Source of the DNA: Oscillospiraceae bacterium
Lineage (GTDB): Bacteria > Bacillota > Clostridia > Oscillospirales > Oscillospiraceae
Length of the DNA: 46,740 nucleotides
Assembly: GCA_017461445.1 (NCBI GenBank)
Contig: JAFTXW010000009.1
Coordinates: forward strand, 1-46,740
Direction of reading: 5' to 3'
This document shows, one piece after another, positions 29,879 to 39,136 of the stretch (its first letter is position 1; every line of letters starts with the position of its first letter). A program made the translations under genes and the position numbers. The notes under the pieces are model-generated. The model was not told the origin of the DNA, ran no database searches, and saw only the letters and a program-made list of their open reading frames with translations.

Positions 29879-29906
29879 ATTATAGCATATCTTGCCGAAA
29901 ACGCAA
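29879..29906 (-). promoter_or_regulatory. Promoter of toxin mRNA, copy 1
   Basis: Minus strand TTGCGT (29906-29901), 16-base spacer, TATAAT (29884-29879). Copy 2 has the same at 30257-30252 and 30235-30230. Confidence 0.7.
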
Positions 29907-29959
29907 GTACATACAAAATCCGGCTTGCAATCTCAAGCCGGATGTGCTATCATATAGAC

Positions 29960-30054
29960 AAGAGGGACACCGACGAACGGTTACCTCCCCGTGGTTACAA
30001 CGAAATTACTCCGTCCGTTGCTGGGGAGCTGTGGGACGGAGTAATTTCTTTTTT
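29960..30054 (+). ncRNA. Type I antitoxin RNA, copy 2
   Basis: Same layout as copy 1, with terminator stem GAAATTACTCCGTCC/GGACGGAGTAATTTC (30002-30048). It differs from copy 1 mainly in the terminator loop (GTTGCTGGGGAGCTGTG against ATCGCTGGCAGGCTGTG) and just before the stem, places where RNA pairs would choose their partner. Confidence 0.65.
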
Positions 30055-30067
30055 CAAGAAGTTACTG

Positions 30068-30157
30068 TTACTTATCTCTGCGCGTAAAAGCGAGGACAAG
30101 TGTGATGACTGCAATGATAACCATGCTATAGGAAAACAGGTTTTCATAAGTAACCAT
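30068..30157 (-). CDS. Type I toxin peptide, copy 2
   Basis: Encodes the same 29 residues as copy 1 with one silent change (TCC for TCT in the Ser codon of LFSY). Promoter, masked ribosome site and antisense RNA are all conserved. The copies form a tandem direct repeat with a 351-bp period (about 29562-29910 and 29914-30260). A recent duplication kept intact on both strands suggests both are working. Confidence 0.75.
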   Translation of the reverse strand: MVTYENLFSYSMVIIAVITLVLAFTRRDK

Positions 30158-30262
30158 CTCACCACCCCCATTCCTGGGGAGGTGCCGTCCGCCGTTAGTG
30201 GTGTCCCTCAAGGGCATAATGCCGCTGTTATTATAGCATATCTTGCCGAAAACGCAAGCACC

Positions 30263-30305
30263 CTGTCATCCCATACGGGATGGCAGGGCTTTATTGTTTT
30301 CTGGT
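30263..30305 (+). terminator. Hairpin with T-rich tail after the toxin-antitoxin locus
   Basis: CCCTGTCATCCC pairs with GGGATGGCAGGG, then CTTTATTGTTTT. It runs into the end of the ribbon-helix-helix gene. Confidence 0.55.
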
Positions 30306-30494
30306 GGGCTTTACGTTCACATCGGGACTGATGTCCCCCTCGATCTTACCGTGCTTTTCCTCAAAGGCCCTGATGTTTTCCCGTACCAGCACCAGGATGT
30401 GGCTGTTGACGCTGCGGCCTTCATAATCCGCCACATAGCCAATCTTCTCCAGCATTTCCTCTTCAATTCGAATAGACACACTCTTAATAGCCAT
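30291..30494 (-). CDS. Ribbon-helix-helix DNA-binding protein
   Basis: A 67-residue Arc/MetJ-type protein: the N-terminal beta strand AIKSVSIRIEEEMLEKIGYVA is followed by helices in EGRSVNSHILVLVRENIRAFEE. The basic tail NVKPTRKQ may touch DNA. The ATG follows GAGGTG. It is divergent from a 75-residue gene across a 107-base gap holding an inverted repeat (30561-30581) that could be its operator. Such proteins are often autoregulators or antitoxins; no toxin-like partner is recognised next to it. Confidence 0.8.
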   Translation of the reverse strand: MAIKSVSIRIEEEMLEKIGYVADYEGRSVNSHILVLVRENIRAFEEKHGKIEGDISPDVNVKPTRKQ

Positions 30495-30554
30495 ATATAC
30501 ACCTCATTTTAACTATATTGTGTATTTATTTTATGGCTTTAGTGTGTTACAATG

Positions 30555-30584
30555 TTGCATATAGATACACAGTATATCTATTAT
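30555..30584 (+). promoter_or_regulatory. Promoter with inverted-repeat operator candidate
   Basis: TTGCAT (30555-30560), 18-base spacer, TATTAT (30579-30584). ATAGATA (30561-30567) and TATCTAT (30575-30581) fill the spacer, so a bound repressor would block polymerase. Confidence 0.5.
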
Positions 30585-30601
30585 GTTGAGGAGGAACGCA
30601 A

Positions 30602-30829
30602 ATGAACGAGCCCAATTTTATGAATGAAGTCCTGCGCCGTGCGAAGACAGACGAATGGTATCAGCTGTGGAACCGGGACGCGGAGAAACTGGAATTCGCC
30701 TTTTACGAACTCCGGGATTCTCTCCCGGAAGCCCAGCAGCAGCTGCTGGATGACTATATCAACACCATCGAAGGACGCCAAGGTGCCCTGTCCATTATCG
30801 CCTACCACCTGGGCCGGGAACAAGGGTAA
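30602..30829 (+). CDS. Hypothetical 75-residue helical protein
   Basis: The ATG follows GAGGAGGAACGCAA. The protein is acidic and helical: MNEPNFMNEVLRRAKTDEWY, then LEFAFYELRDSLPEAQQQLLDDYINTIEG and a C-terminal ALSIIAYHLGREQG. I cannot name a family with confidence; similar short proteins occur in Clostridia. It is divergent from the ribbon-helix-helix gene and possibly under its control, and ends at a bidirectional terminator shared with groEL. Confidence 0.75.
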   Translation: MNEPNFMNEVLRRAKTDEWYQLWNRDAEKLEFAFYELRDSLPEAQQQLLDDYINTIEGRQGALSIIAYHLGREQG

Positions 30830-30843
30830 AAATAACATGATGC

Positions 30844-30875
30844 AAAAATCCTCCGGTCGAAACCGGAGGATTTTT
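30844..30875. terminator. Bidirectional terminator between the small gene and groEL
   Basis: TCCTCCGGT pairs with ACCGGAGGA around CGAA; A run before and T run after, so it can serve both strands. Confidence 0.85.
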
Positions 30876-30885
30876 ATGCTTTTGA

Positions 30886-32807
<1,922 letters not shown>

Positions 32808-32871
32808 TTGAGATTCCTCCATACGTAAAATGTATTTAGACCGCAGGTATTCCCTGCATTTATCTACTCAT

Positions 32872-32898
32872 TTAGCACTCCTTGTCCCTGAGTGCTAA
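32872..32898 (-). promoter_or_regulatory. CIRCE operator (HrcA site)
   Basis: Perfect TTAGCACTC-N9-GAGTGCTAA, between the promoter and groES. Confidence 0.97.
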
Positions 32899-32901
32899 TA
32901 C

Positions 32902-32930
32902 ATAATACCCCACCTTGACGGAAAAAGCAA
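32902..32930 (-). promoter_or_regulatory. Promoter of groES-groEL
   Basis: Minus strand TTGCTT (32930-32925), 17-base spacer, TATTAT (32907-32902), directly before the CIRCE box. Confidence 0.8.
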
Positions 32931-33068
32931 GAGGAAAAATGGAATAATCCGTAAATTATTTATTAACGCGGCGGGCTGCCGCGGGCAATACGTGCACGGC
33001 TGGTCTGTATTCGTTACACCATCGGGTGCCGCTCGGTTCGTTACTTCCGGAAATCATCGTTCGTGTGC

Positions 33069-33096
33069 GTAGGGGAGGGTCATGACCCTCCCCTAC
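33069..33096. repeat. 28-bp perfect palindrome, solo arm pair
   Basis: GTAGGGGAGGGTCA and its exact complement TGACCCTCCCCTAC. It equals the outer arm of the element at 25534 without the inner hairpins. It lies four bases from the dacF stop. The rest of 32940-33068 shows no gene. Confidence 0.8.
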
Positions 33097-33100
33097 AGTC

Positions 33101-34252
33101 TCATTCTTTTGCCATCGCCGTCCTTTTCAGCACCATTACGAACAAATCTCCCCAGGTGAGCCGTTCCACATCCGCGTTGGCCACCAATGGCACCTCCGAG
33201 AGCACCTGTTCCCCGGCCTTGATGGTCATGGTGCCCAGCCGCTGGCCCTGGCTGACAGGGGCGGTGACGGATTCCTCCAGCGTCACCTCGGTGGTGATGC
33301 TGTTTTTCTGGGCCTTGTCAATGAGCATCCCCGTATCCGCCCCCAGGATGGCGTTGACCGTCCCGGTCTTTCCCAGCTTTACGGGCACCTCCGTAGCCTG
33401 CTCCGTCAGGTCGGGACTGACCACCGCGAAATTGGCAAAGCCGTAGTCCAGCATGGCCTTGCAGGCGGCGGTGCGCTGCTGGCTGGTCTCGCAGCCCATG
33501 ACCACGGCGATCAGCTCCATCCCCTCCCGTTCCGCCGTTGCTGACAGGCAGTAGCCCGCCCCGGAGGTGAAGCCGGTTTTCAGGCCCGTTGCCCCGTTGT
33601 AAAACCGGATCAGCTTGTTGGTATTGGACAGGCCGAACTCGCCATTTCGCACGGTGTCCATCCAAATGGTGGTGAATTTCTTAATATCCGGGTGATTCTT
33701 CAGCAGCTCCCGGGACATGAGGGCGATATCATGGGCAGAGGTACGGTGGTTTACCGCCTCCGGGTCATCGTCCAGCCCGGTGCAGTTGACGAAATTGGTA
33801 TCGTTCATCCCCAATTCCTTCGCCCGGGCATTCATCCTGTCCACAAAGTCCGATTCCGACCCCGCCAGATGCTCCGCCATGGCGCAGGCGCAGTCGTTGG
33901 CAGAGGAGACCGCGATGGATTTCAGCATATCCGTCACAGTCATGGTCTCCCCTACCTTTAAGTAGATCTGACTGCCCCCCTTGGCCGCGGCAGCTTCGGA
34001 AGCCGTCACCATATCGTCCCAGCCGATCTTGCCGGAATCGATGGCCTCCATGATCAGCAGCATGGTCATGACCTTGGTGACGCTGGCAGGGGCCAGCTGC
34101 TCGTGGGAATTGGATTCATATAAAATGGTGCCAGTAGCCACATCCATCAGCAGCGCGCTTTTCCCCCCAACGTCCAGCGGTGCCGCAGAAGCCCCCAGCG
34201 GAAGCTGCGAGATCACCAGCACCAAAGCCACCAACACCCATGCCCGTTTCAT
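33101..34252 (-). CDS. dacF: D-alanyl-D-alanine carboxypeptidase (PBP5/DacF type)
   Basis: A 383-residue low-molecular-mass penicillin-binding protein. Signal peptide at residues 1-24 (MKRAWVLVALVLVISQLPLG, cut near ASA-AP). Catalytic triplet: SVTK (Ser near residue 57, in LAPASVTKVMTML), SAN in AVSSANDCACAM, and KTG in ATGLKTGFTSGAGYC. A C-terminal beta domain follows. It trims the last D-Ala from peptidoglycan stem peptides. The second ATG (34252) is taken because GGAGGG lies six bases before it. The gene stands alone and converges on the groES side region. Confidence 0.93.
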   Translation of the reverse strand: MKRAWVLVALVLVISQLPLGASAAPLDVGGKSALLMDVATGTILYESNSHEQLAPASVTKVMTMLLIMEAIDSGKIGWDDMVTASEAAAAKGGSQIYLKVGETMTVTDMLKSIAVSSANDCACAMAEHLAGSESDFVDRMNARAKELGMNDTNFVNCTGLDDDPEAVNHRTSAHDIALMSRELLKNHPDIKKFTTIWMDTVRNGEFGLSNTNKLIRFYNGATGLKTGFTSGAGYCLSATAEREGMELIAVVMGCETSQQRTAACKAMLDYGFANFAVVSPDLTEQATEVPVKLGKTGTVNAILGADTGMLIDKAQKNSITTEVTLEESVTAPVSQGQRLGTMTIKAGEQVLSEVPLVANADVERLTWGDLFVMVLKRTAMAKE

Positions 34253-34395
34253 AGCCATCCCTCCAAAAAGTTGTGCTACATCCTATGCGCCCCGGGACAG
34301 GCATATGTGTCCGATTTGTCAAAAACTTTCTTGAATTTTGTGTAGCCAATTAAAAAGAAGTGTGATAAAATGAAGTCGAAAACTTTGGGACGGTA

Positions 34396-34441
34396 AATTA
34401 TCGTTTGGCGGGCTGTTTCCGCTGTACAACAAACGATAATT
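34396..34441 (+). promoter_or_regulatory. Leader stem-loop before the hydrogenase gene
   Basis: AATTATCGTTTG (34396-34407) and CAAACGATAATT (34430-34441) pair perfectly over 12 bp, with an inner GCGG/CCGC. It lies between a weak TGATAAAAT -10-like box (34360s) and the ribosome site, and could be an operator or an RNA leader hairpin. Confidence 0.55.
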
Positions 34442-34478
34442 CCCCTTCCATCCAACATATTTCATGGAGGATTTCAAT

Positions 34479-35984
34479 ATGAGAGGTATCCCTTCCCTGA
34501 TCACCGACATCCGCAAGAAGGTGTTCACCGAGGTCGCCCGGATGGCCTATGCCGGCGGCGACTATACCCATGCCGAGGATCTGCCCTATGTGATCGTCCC
34601 CGGCGACCAGCCCCTGCACCGGGAATCCATCTTCCTGGAGCGCGCCATCGCCGGTGAGCGGGTGCGCCTTGCCATGGGCCTGGGCATCCGCCCCATCCAG
34701 ACCCGCAGCCTGATGACCGAGGGCATGGACGCTGCCGCCATCGCCGAGCAGTATTATGAGCCGCCCCTGGTCAATATCATCCCCTACGCCTGCCACGCCT
34801 GCCCCACCAACCAGTACCGAGTTACGGAAAGCTGTCAGAACTGTCTGGCTGCCTCCTGCCAGAAGGTCTGCCCCAAGGGTGCTATCTCCTTCGTTAACGG
34901 CAAGAGCTTCATCGACCAGAGCAAGTGCATCAAGTGCGGCAAGTGCGCCAAGGCCTGTCCCTACCACGCCATCATCCACCTGGAACGCCCCTGCCAGGCC
35001 GCCTGCGGCATGGATGCCATCGGCTCCGACGAGCATGGCCGGGCCGTCATCAACCAGGACAAGTGCGTTTCCTGCGGCCAGTGCCTGGTCAGCTGCCCCT
35101 TCGGTGCCATCGTGGACAAGGGCCAGATCTTCCAGGTGATCCAGTCCATCCTGAAGGGCGACAAGGTCATCGCCATCGTGGCCCCCGCTTTCGTGGGCCA
35201 GTTCGGCAAGCACTCCACCCCCGGCAAATTCGTCACCGCCATGAAGGAGCTGGGCTTCGAGCGTGTAGTCGAAGTGGCTGTCGGTGCCGATATGTGTACC
35301 ATTGAAGAAGCCAAGGACTTCCTGGAAAAGGTTCCCGCAGAGCAGGATTACATGGCGACCTCCTGCTGCCCCGCGTGGCACTCCATGATCTACAAGCTGT
35401 TCCCCAGCGAGACCAAGAAGATCTCCATGACCCTGACCCCCATGGTCTTTACCGCCCGCCTGATGAAGAAGCAGTATCCCGGCTGTAAGGTGGTCTTTGT
35501 GGGCCCCTGCGCTGCCAAAAAGTTGGAGGCCATCCGGGAGGACATCCGCTCCGACGTGGACTTCGTGCTGACCTTCGAGGAGCTGCAGGGCATGTTCGAG
35601 GCAAAGGAGATTGACTTTGCCGACCTGCCTGACAGCGATGTGCTGAACGAGGGCACCGCCGCGGGCCGGGGCTTCGCCGTTGCCGGCGGTGTCGCAAAGG
35701 CTGTGGCCGATCTGGCCAAGCAGGAGCATCCCGATCTGGAGGTCAAGACCGCCCGGGCCGAGGGCCTGCGGGACTGCCGCAAGCTGATGATGATGGCTAA
35801 GGCCGGTAAGTACAAGGGCTATCTGCTGGAGGGCATGGCCTGTCCCGGCGGCTGCGTAGCCGGCGCGGGCACCATTTTGTCCGTGGAGCAGGCCCAGAAG
35901 GTCGTCCAGAGATACCAGACCGAAGCCAATACCGCCTCCCCCCTGGAATCCCCCTACCGGGACGTGGGCGAAAAGCTGGATTGA
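34479..35984 (+). CDS. Monomeric [FeFe] hydrogenase with ferredoxin-type domains
   Basis: A 501-residue iron-only hydrogenase. The N-terminal part has a Cys-rich segment (CHACPTNQY, ESCQNCLAASCQKVCPKGA) and two [4Fe-4S] ferredoxin sites (CIKCGKCAKACPYHA; CVSCGQCLVSCPFGA). The H-cluster motifs follow: TSCCPAWHSM, VGPCAAKKLEA and EGMACPGGCVAG. The GPC form of the second motif is that of the group B-like enzymes, not the MPC of classic group A. It would couple ferredoxin to proton reduction or hydrogen uptake in the cytosol and could feed electrons to the Wood-Ljungdahl enzymes, though this is inference. The ATG follows ATGGAGG. Maturases HydEFG are not in the window. Confidence 0.88.
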   Translation: MRGIPSLITDIRKKVFTEVARMAYAGGDYTHAEDLPYVIVPGDQPLHRESIFLERAIAGERVRLAMGLGIRPIQTRSLMTEGMDAAAIAEQYYEPPLVNIIPYACHACPTNQYRVTESCQNCLAASCQKVCPKGAISFVNGKSFIDQSKCIKCGKCAKACPYHAIIHLERPCQAACGMDAIGSDEHGRAVINQDKCVSCGQCLVSCPFGAIVDKGQIFQVIQSILKGDKVIAIVAPAFVGQFGKHSTPGKFVTAMKELGFERVVEVAVGADMCTIEEAKDFLEKVPAEQDYMATSCCPAWHSMIYKLFPSETKKISMTLTPMVFTARLMKKQYPGCKVVFVGPCAAKKLEAIREDIRSDVDFVLTFEELQGMFEAKEIDFADLPDSDVLNEGTAAGRGFAVAGGVAKAVADLAKQEHPDLEVKTARAEGLRDCRKLMMMAKAGKYKGYLLEGMACPGGCVAGAGTILSVEQAQKVVQRYQTEANTASPLESPYRDVGEKLD

Positions 35985-36003
35985 TAAGCTGTTGACTGTT
36001 TCC

Positions 36004-36030
36004 GCAGGGCAGGAGCATGCCCCGCCCTAC
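36004..36030. repeat. Imperfect solo palindrome
   Basis: GCAGGGCAGGAGCATGC followed by CCCGCCCTAC; a diverged solo-arm relative of the 28-bp palindrome at 33069. Confidence 0.55.
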
Positions 36031-36041
36031 AGTAATAACGC

Positions 36042-36081
36042 AAAAATGCACCGGACTTACATCCGGTGCATTTTCCTTTTT
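36042..36081. terminator. Bidirectional terminator between hydrogenase and nhaC
   Basis: AAAATGCACCGGA pairs with TCCGGTGCATTTT, with T-rich CCTTTTTCC on the plus side and A run on the other. Confidence 0.85.
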
Positions 36082-36084
36082 CCA

Positions 36085-37491
36085 TTACATAACGAAACCG
36101 AAGATGATATACATGACGAAGCTGACCACAGCCATGGCAATGCAGTATGGGATCTGGGTCTTGACGTGGTCAATGATGTCGCAGCCGGTGGTGGCGCAGG
36201 TCATGATGGTGGTGTCGGAGATGGGGGAGCAGTGGTCGCCGAAGATGGAGCCGCCAAACATGGCGCCCGCCACCAGGGGGATGCTGATACCCATGTCAAA
36301 GGCCATCGGCAGAGCGATAACCGCCATAATTGCCATAGTACCCATAGAGGTGCCGGTGGCAAAGGACAGGATCACGGCGATCAGGAAGGTCAGGGCGGGC
36401 AGCAGCGCGGGGGTCAGGAACTGCTGGAACAGGGAGCTGAGGTAGGAGCCGGTATCCAGGCTCTTGACAATGGTACCCATGGTGAAGCCGAACAGAAGGA
36501 TGAAGGCAATGGGCAGCATATGGCTCATGCCCTTAAACATCTCATTGATGACCTCTTCCACGGTAAAGACCTTCTGAACAACGGTCATAACCATGATGGT
36601 CAGCAGAGACGCCACAACGGCCCAGATCAGAGCCTGCAGTCCCGCGCCGTTCATGATGTTGCCGCCGCCGGTGACCAGCAGGGTGGCAAACATGACCACG
36701 ATCAGCACGCCGATGGGCACCAGCAGGTTGCAGGCCCGGGGCTTGGCACCGGAGGTGGCAGCCTCCACCTCTTCCTTGGTACCGTGGGCGGGATCGTCCA
36801 GCAGGCCGGTCTCAGCGGCACGCTTTTCTGCCTTTGCCATGGGGCCCAAGTCCTTCTGGGTCAGGGCCAGCACCAGGCACAGCAGGATCGCCATGATGCA
36901 GTAGAAGTTCAGGCCGATGGACTGGAACAGGACGGACACGGACTCCGCCTCGGGCACGCCGCCGGAGACCAGGTAGCCTGCCATGGAGGCCAGCCAGCCG
37001 CTGAAGGGGAACAGGACGCACCAGGGGGTGGAAGTGGTATGTACCAGGAAGGCGGACTTCTCGTGGGGCACCTTCAGGGCATCGTTCACGGGGCGGGAAA
37101 CCGCACCGGTGACCATGCAGCTGAGGGAACCGGAAGTGAAGATCGCCAGACCCAGCACCCAGGTAAACAGGTTCGCGCCCCGCTTGGTCTTGATGAGGCC
37201 CTTGTTCTTGACCACCACATTGACAAAGCCCTCGATACCGCCGGACTTCTCCATCAGGTGGATGACCGCGCCCACGATCAGGCAGGAGCCGATGATCAGG
37301 GTATTGCCCTGGGTCATATTGTCAATGATGGCGTAGATGCCAGCATTGAAGGACACCAGAGGGCTGAAGGCATTCAGCACAAAGGAGCCGGTCATAATAC
37401 CGACAAACAGGGAAACGAACACGTTTTTTGTGACCAACGCAAGAATGATGGTCAGCAGGGGCGGAACAAGGGACAAAAAGCCATATTCCAT
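36085..37491 (-). CDS. nhaC: NhaC-family Na+/H+ antiporter
   Basis: A 468-residue membrane protein with about a dozen helices (PPLLTIILALVTKNVFVSLFVG, ANLFTWVLGLAIFTSGSLSC, LLVPIGVLIVVMFATLLVTGGG, LIAVILSFATGTSMGTMAIMA). The ion-pathway signature is GAMFGGSIFGDHCSPISDTTIM. NhaC proteins exchange sodium for protons or carry organic acids with them; substrate cannot be fixed from sequence. The ATG follows TTAGGAGG. A palindrome divides it from the upstream amidohydrolase gene, which may be co-transcribed. Confidence 0.88.
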   Translation of the reverse strand: MEYGFLSLVPPLLTIILALVTKNVFVSLFVGIMTGSFVLNAFSPLVSFNAGIYAIIDNMTQGNTLIIGSCLIVGAVIHLMEKSGGIEGFVNVVVKNKGLIKTKRGANLFTWVLGLAIFTSGSLSCMVTGAVSRPVNDALKVPHEKSAFLVHTTSTPWCVLFPFSGWLASMAGYLVSGGVPEAESVSVLFQSIGLNFYCIMAILLCLVLALTQKDLGPMAKAEKRAAETGLLDDPAHGTKEEVEAATSGAKPRACNLLVPIGVLIVVMFATLLVTGGGNIMNGAGLQALIWAVVASLLTIMVMTVVQKVFTVEEVINEMFKGMSHMLPIAFILLFGFTMGTIVKSLDTGSYLSSLFQQFLTPALLPALTFLIAVILSFATGTSMGTMAIMAVIALPMAFDMGISIPLVAGAMFGGSIFGDHCSPISDTTIMTCATTGCDIIDHVKTQIPYCIAMAVVSFVMYIIFGFVM

Positions 37492-37514
37492 AGATTTTTC
37501 CTCCTAATTTTTAT

Positions 37515-37587
37515 AGTTGAAAATTGAAAGTTGAAAGTTGAAAATTATGAAGAAAATTTTCAATTTTCCATTTTGAATTTTCAATTT
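37515..37587. repeat. Low-complexity palindrome, AAAGTTG type
   Basis: The left arm repeats GAAAATTGAAAGTTGAAAGT; the right arm reads TTTTCAATTTTCCATTTTGA. It lies between nhaC and the amidohydrolase and touches the stop codon of the latter. Confidence 0.7.
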
Positions 37588-38932
37588 ATTTTCTCACTGC
37601 TTTGCCGCAGTCAGATTTCACGATCTCTCCCTTTTCCAGGGCGATTTCGCCGCTGATCAGGACGTACTCAATACCCTTCGGGGGCAGGGCAGGCTCTGCA
37701 AAGGTGGCACCGTCTTTCACCGTCTCATAATCAAAAATGGTGATGTCCGCGTCCGCACCCACATTCAGGCGGCCCTTGGTTTCCAGGTGCAGGCGGTCGG
37801 CGGGCTTTGCGGTCATTTTCTCGATGGCATCATACAGGCTCAGGGTACCCTTCTTTGCAAACTCTGCCAGGAACCGGGGGAAGGAGCCTGCCGCCCGGGG
37901 GTGGCCCTGGCCGTTGTTCATCAGGCCGTCGCTGCCCAGCATCACACCGGGATGCCGGAAGGCCAGGCGAATGTCCTCCTCCTTCATCACATAGCAGACG
38001 GTGATGCACTCCGGGAAGTTCCGCCGCATCTCCGCAAAGGTCTCGGCGGTGGCCCGCTGGCCCTTGTACTTACCCTCGCAGTATTCCAGCACATCGTAGC
38101 CACAGTGGTACCGATCCAGCCAGCCGGGGTCGTAGGTGGGAGTGCCCAGCCGGGTGGAGAAGGCGAAGTAGGGATAGCAGTCCATGGCGATGTCCAGGCC
38201 GTTCAGCTTATAGCTGTCAATCTGCCGCAGCACCGCCTCCATCTGGCCGAAGCCCCCCATGGAGCCGATGTGGGAAATTTGAACGGGCACGTTATATTCC
38301 ACGCCCGCGGCGCAGAACTCGTCAATGGCATCAAAAATACCGTCCGCATCGTCCCGAACGTGGGAGGCAATGATCTTCTTGGATTCCCGGCAGCATTCCG
38401 CCGCCCGGAAAAATTCGTCCTTGTCCGCACCGGGGACATACCGCAGGCCGAAGGACACGCCTACACAGCCATTGTCCAGGGCGGTACGGATATTCTTTGC
38501 CATCTCGCCCTTCTGCTCCTCTGTGGAACCGGCGTAGATGTCCTGGGCCCCGGCGGCCTTGCGGAAATACTCATGGCCCGCGTACATGGCGACATTGACG
38601 GGCGCACCGTCCCGGTCAACAATGTCGAGATACGCGCTGGGATCATAGACATTGATGCCGCAGTTGCCGCCCACGGCGGTGGTAACGCCCTGCCGGAGCA
38701 TCATATCGAAGATGCAGGGCTGAATTTTCCCGCCCTCCACAGGATCCTCGTGCATATGGATATCAATAAAGCCGGGGGTGACGATCTTTCCCGCTGCATC
38801 GATGGTGCGGTCAGCCTCAGGCATGGACATACCGGCCCAGATGATCTTTCCGTCCTCGATCAAAAGATTCAGCAGCCCATCCACCCGGTTCGCCGGGTCG
38901 ATCACATGACCGCCATAAATCAGGGTTTTCAT
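37586..38932 (-). CDS. D-aminoacylase-like amidohydrolase
   Basis: A 448-residue metal-dependent amidohydrolase of the N-acyl-D-amino-acid deacylase family. Start region LIYGGHVIDPANRVDGLLNLLIEDGKI; metal motif GFIDIHMHEDP; GGNCGINVYDPSAY; VAMYAGHEYFRK; QISHIGSMGG; and GVMLGSDGLMNNGQGHPRAAGSFPRFL with the catalytic Asp. It should hydrolyse an N-acyl-D-amino acid or a related amide. The ATG at 38932 follows TTGGAGG. The downstream nhaC antiporter may import or export in the same pathway. Dihydroorotase-like activity is a less likely alternative. Confidence 0.85.
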   Translation of the reverse strand: MKTLIYGGHVIDPANRVDGLLNLLIEDGKIIWAGMSMPEADRTIDAAGKIVTPGFIDIHMHEDPVEGGKIQPCIFDMMLRQGVTTAVGGNCGINVYDPSAYLDIVDRDGAPVNVAMYAGHEYFRKAAGAQDIYAGSTEEQKGEMAKNIRTALDNGCVGVSFGLRYVPGADKDEFFRAAECCRESKKIIASHVRDDADGIFDAIDEFCAAGVEYNVPVQISHIGSMGGFGQMEAVLRQIDSYKLNGLDIAMDCYPYFAFSTRLGTPTYDPGWLDRYHCGYDVLEYCEGKYKGQRATAETFAEMRRNFPECITVCYVMKEEDIRLAFRHPGVMLGSDGLMNNGQGHPRAAGSFPRFLAEFAKKGTLSLYDAIEKMTAKPADRLHLETKGRLNVGADADITIFDYETVKDGATFAEPALPPKGIEYVLISGEIALEKGEIVKSDCGKAVRK

Positions 38933-38978
38933 TGTATCAGCCTCCAATCATGTCTGCCCCATCAATTGGGGGGCTCTG

Positions 38979-39118
38979 CGCGTAGGGGCGACCCTTGCGG
39001 TCGCCCGGCGATTTGGAACAAATCGCACCGCCGAAGGCGGTATAATAATTTTTTATTGCCCTGACAGGCAATGGCATCCTTCGGATGCCCGGGCGACCGC
39101 AAGGGTCGCCCCTACGCG
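38979..39118. repeat. Inverted-arm element with four triloop hairpins, copy 2
   Basis: Perfect 30-bp arms (38979-39008; 39089-39118), each with an inner GGGCGACC/GGTCGCCC palindrome. Inner hairpins: CGATTTG-GAA-CAAATCG, ACCGCC-GAA-GGCGGT, ATTGCCCT/AGGCAAT and GGCATCC-TTC-GGATGCC. Compared with 25534 the arm sequences differ but stay complementary, and the core order is the same. Confidence 0.85.
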
Positions 39119-39136
39119 GGGATTTCCCCATTTTGA

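Noticed and set aside
29562-30260. Tandem repeat as a CRISPR array or tandem-repeat surface gene
   Set aside because: There are only two 351-bp units, no short repeat-spacer pattern, and each unit contains promoters, a peptide and an antisense RNA.
29594-30331. A 245-codon plus-strand frame through the toxin-antitoxin repeats
   Set aside because: No ribosome site or domain; it reads across terminators and promoters and repeats itself only because the DNA is duplicated.
34396-34441. Rex redox-repressor site before the hydrogenase
   Set aside because: The inverted repeat does not match the TTGTTAA-N-TTAACAA form and its arms are too far apart.
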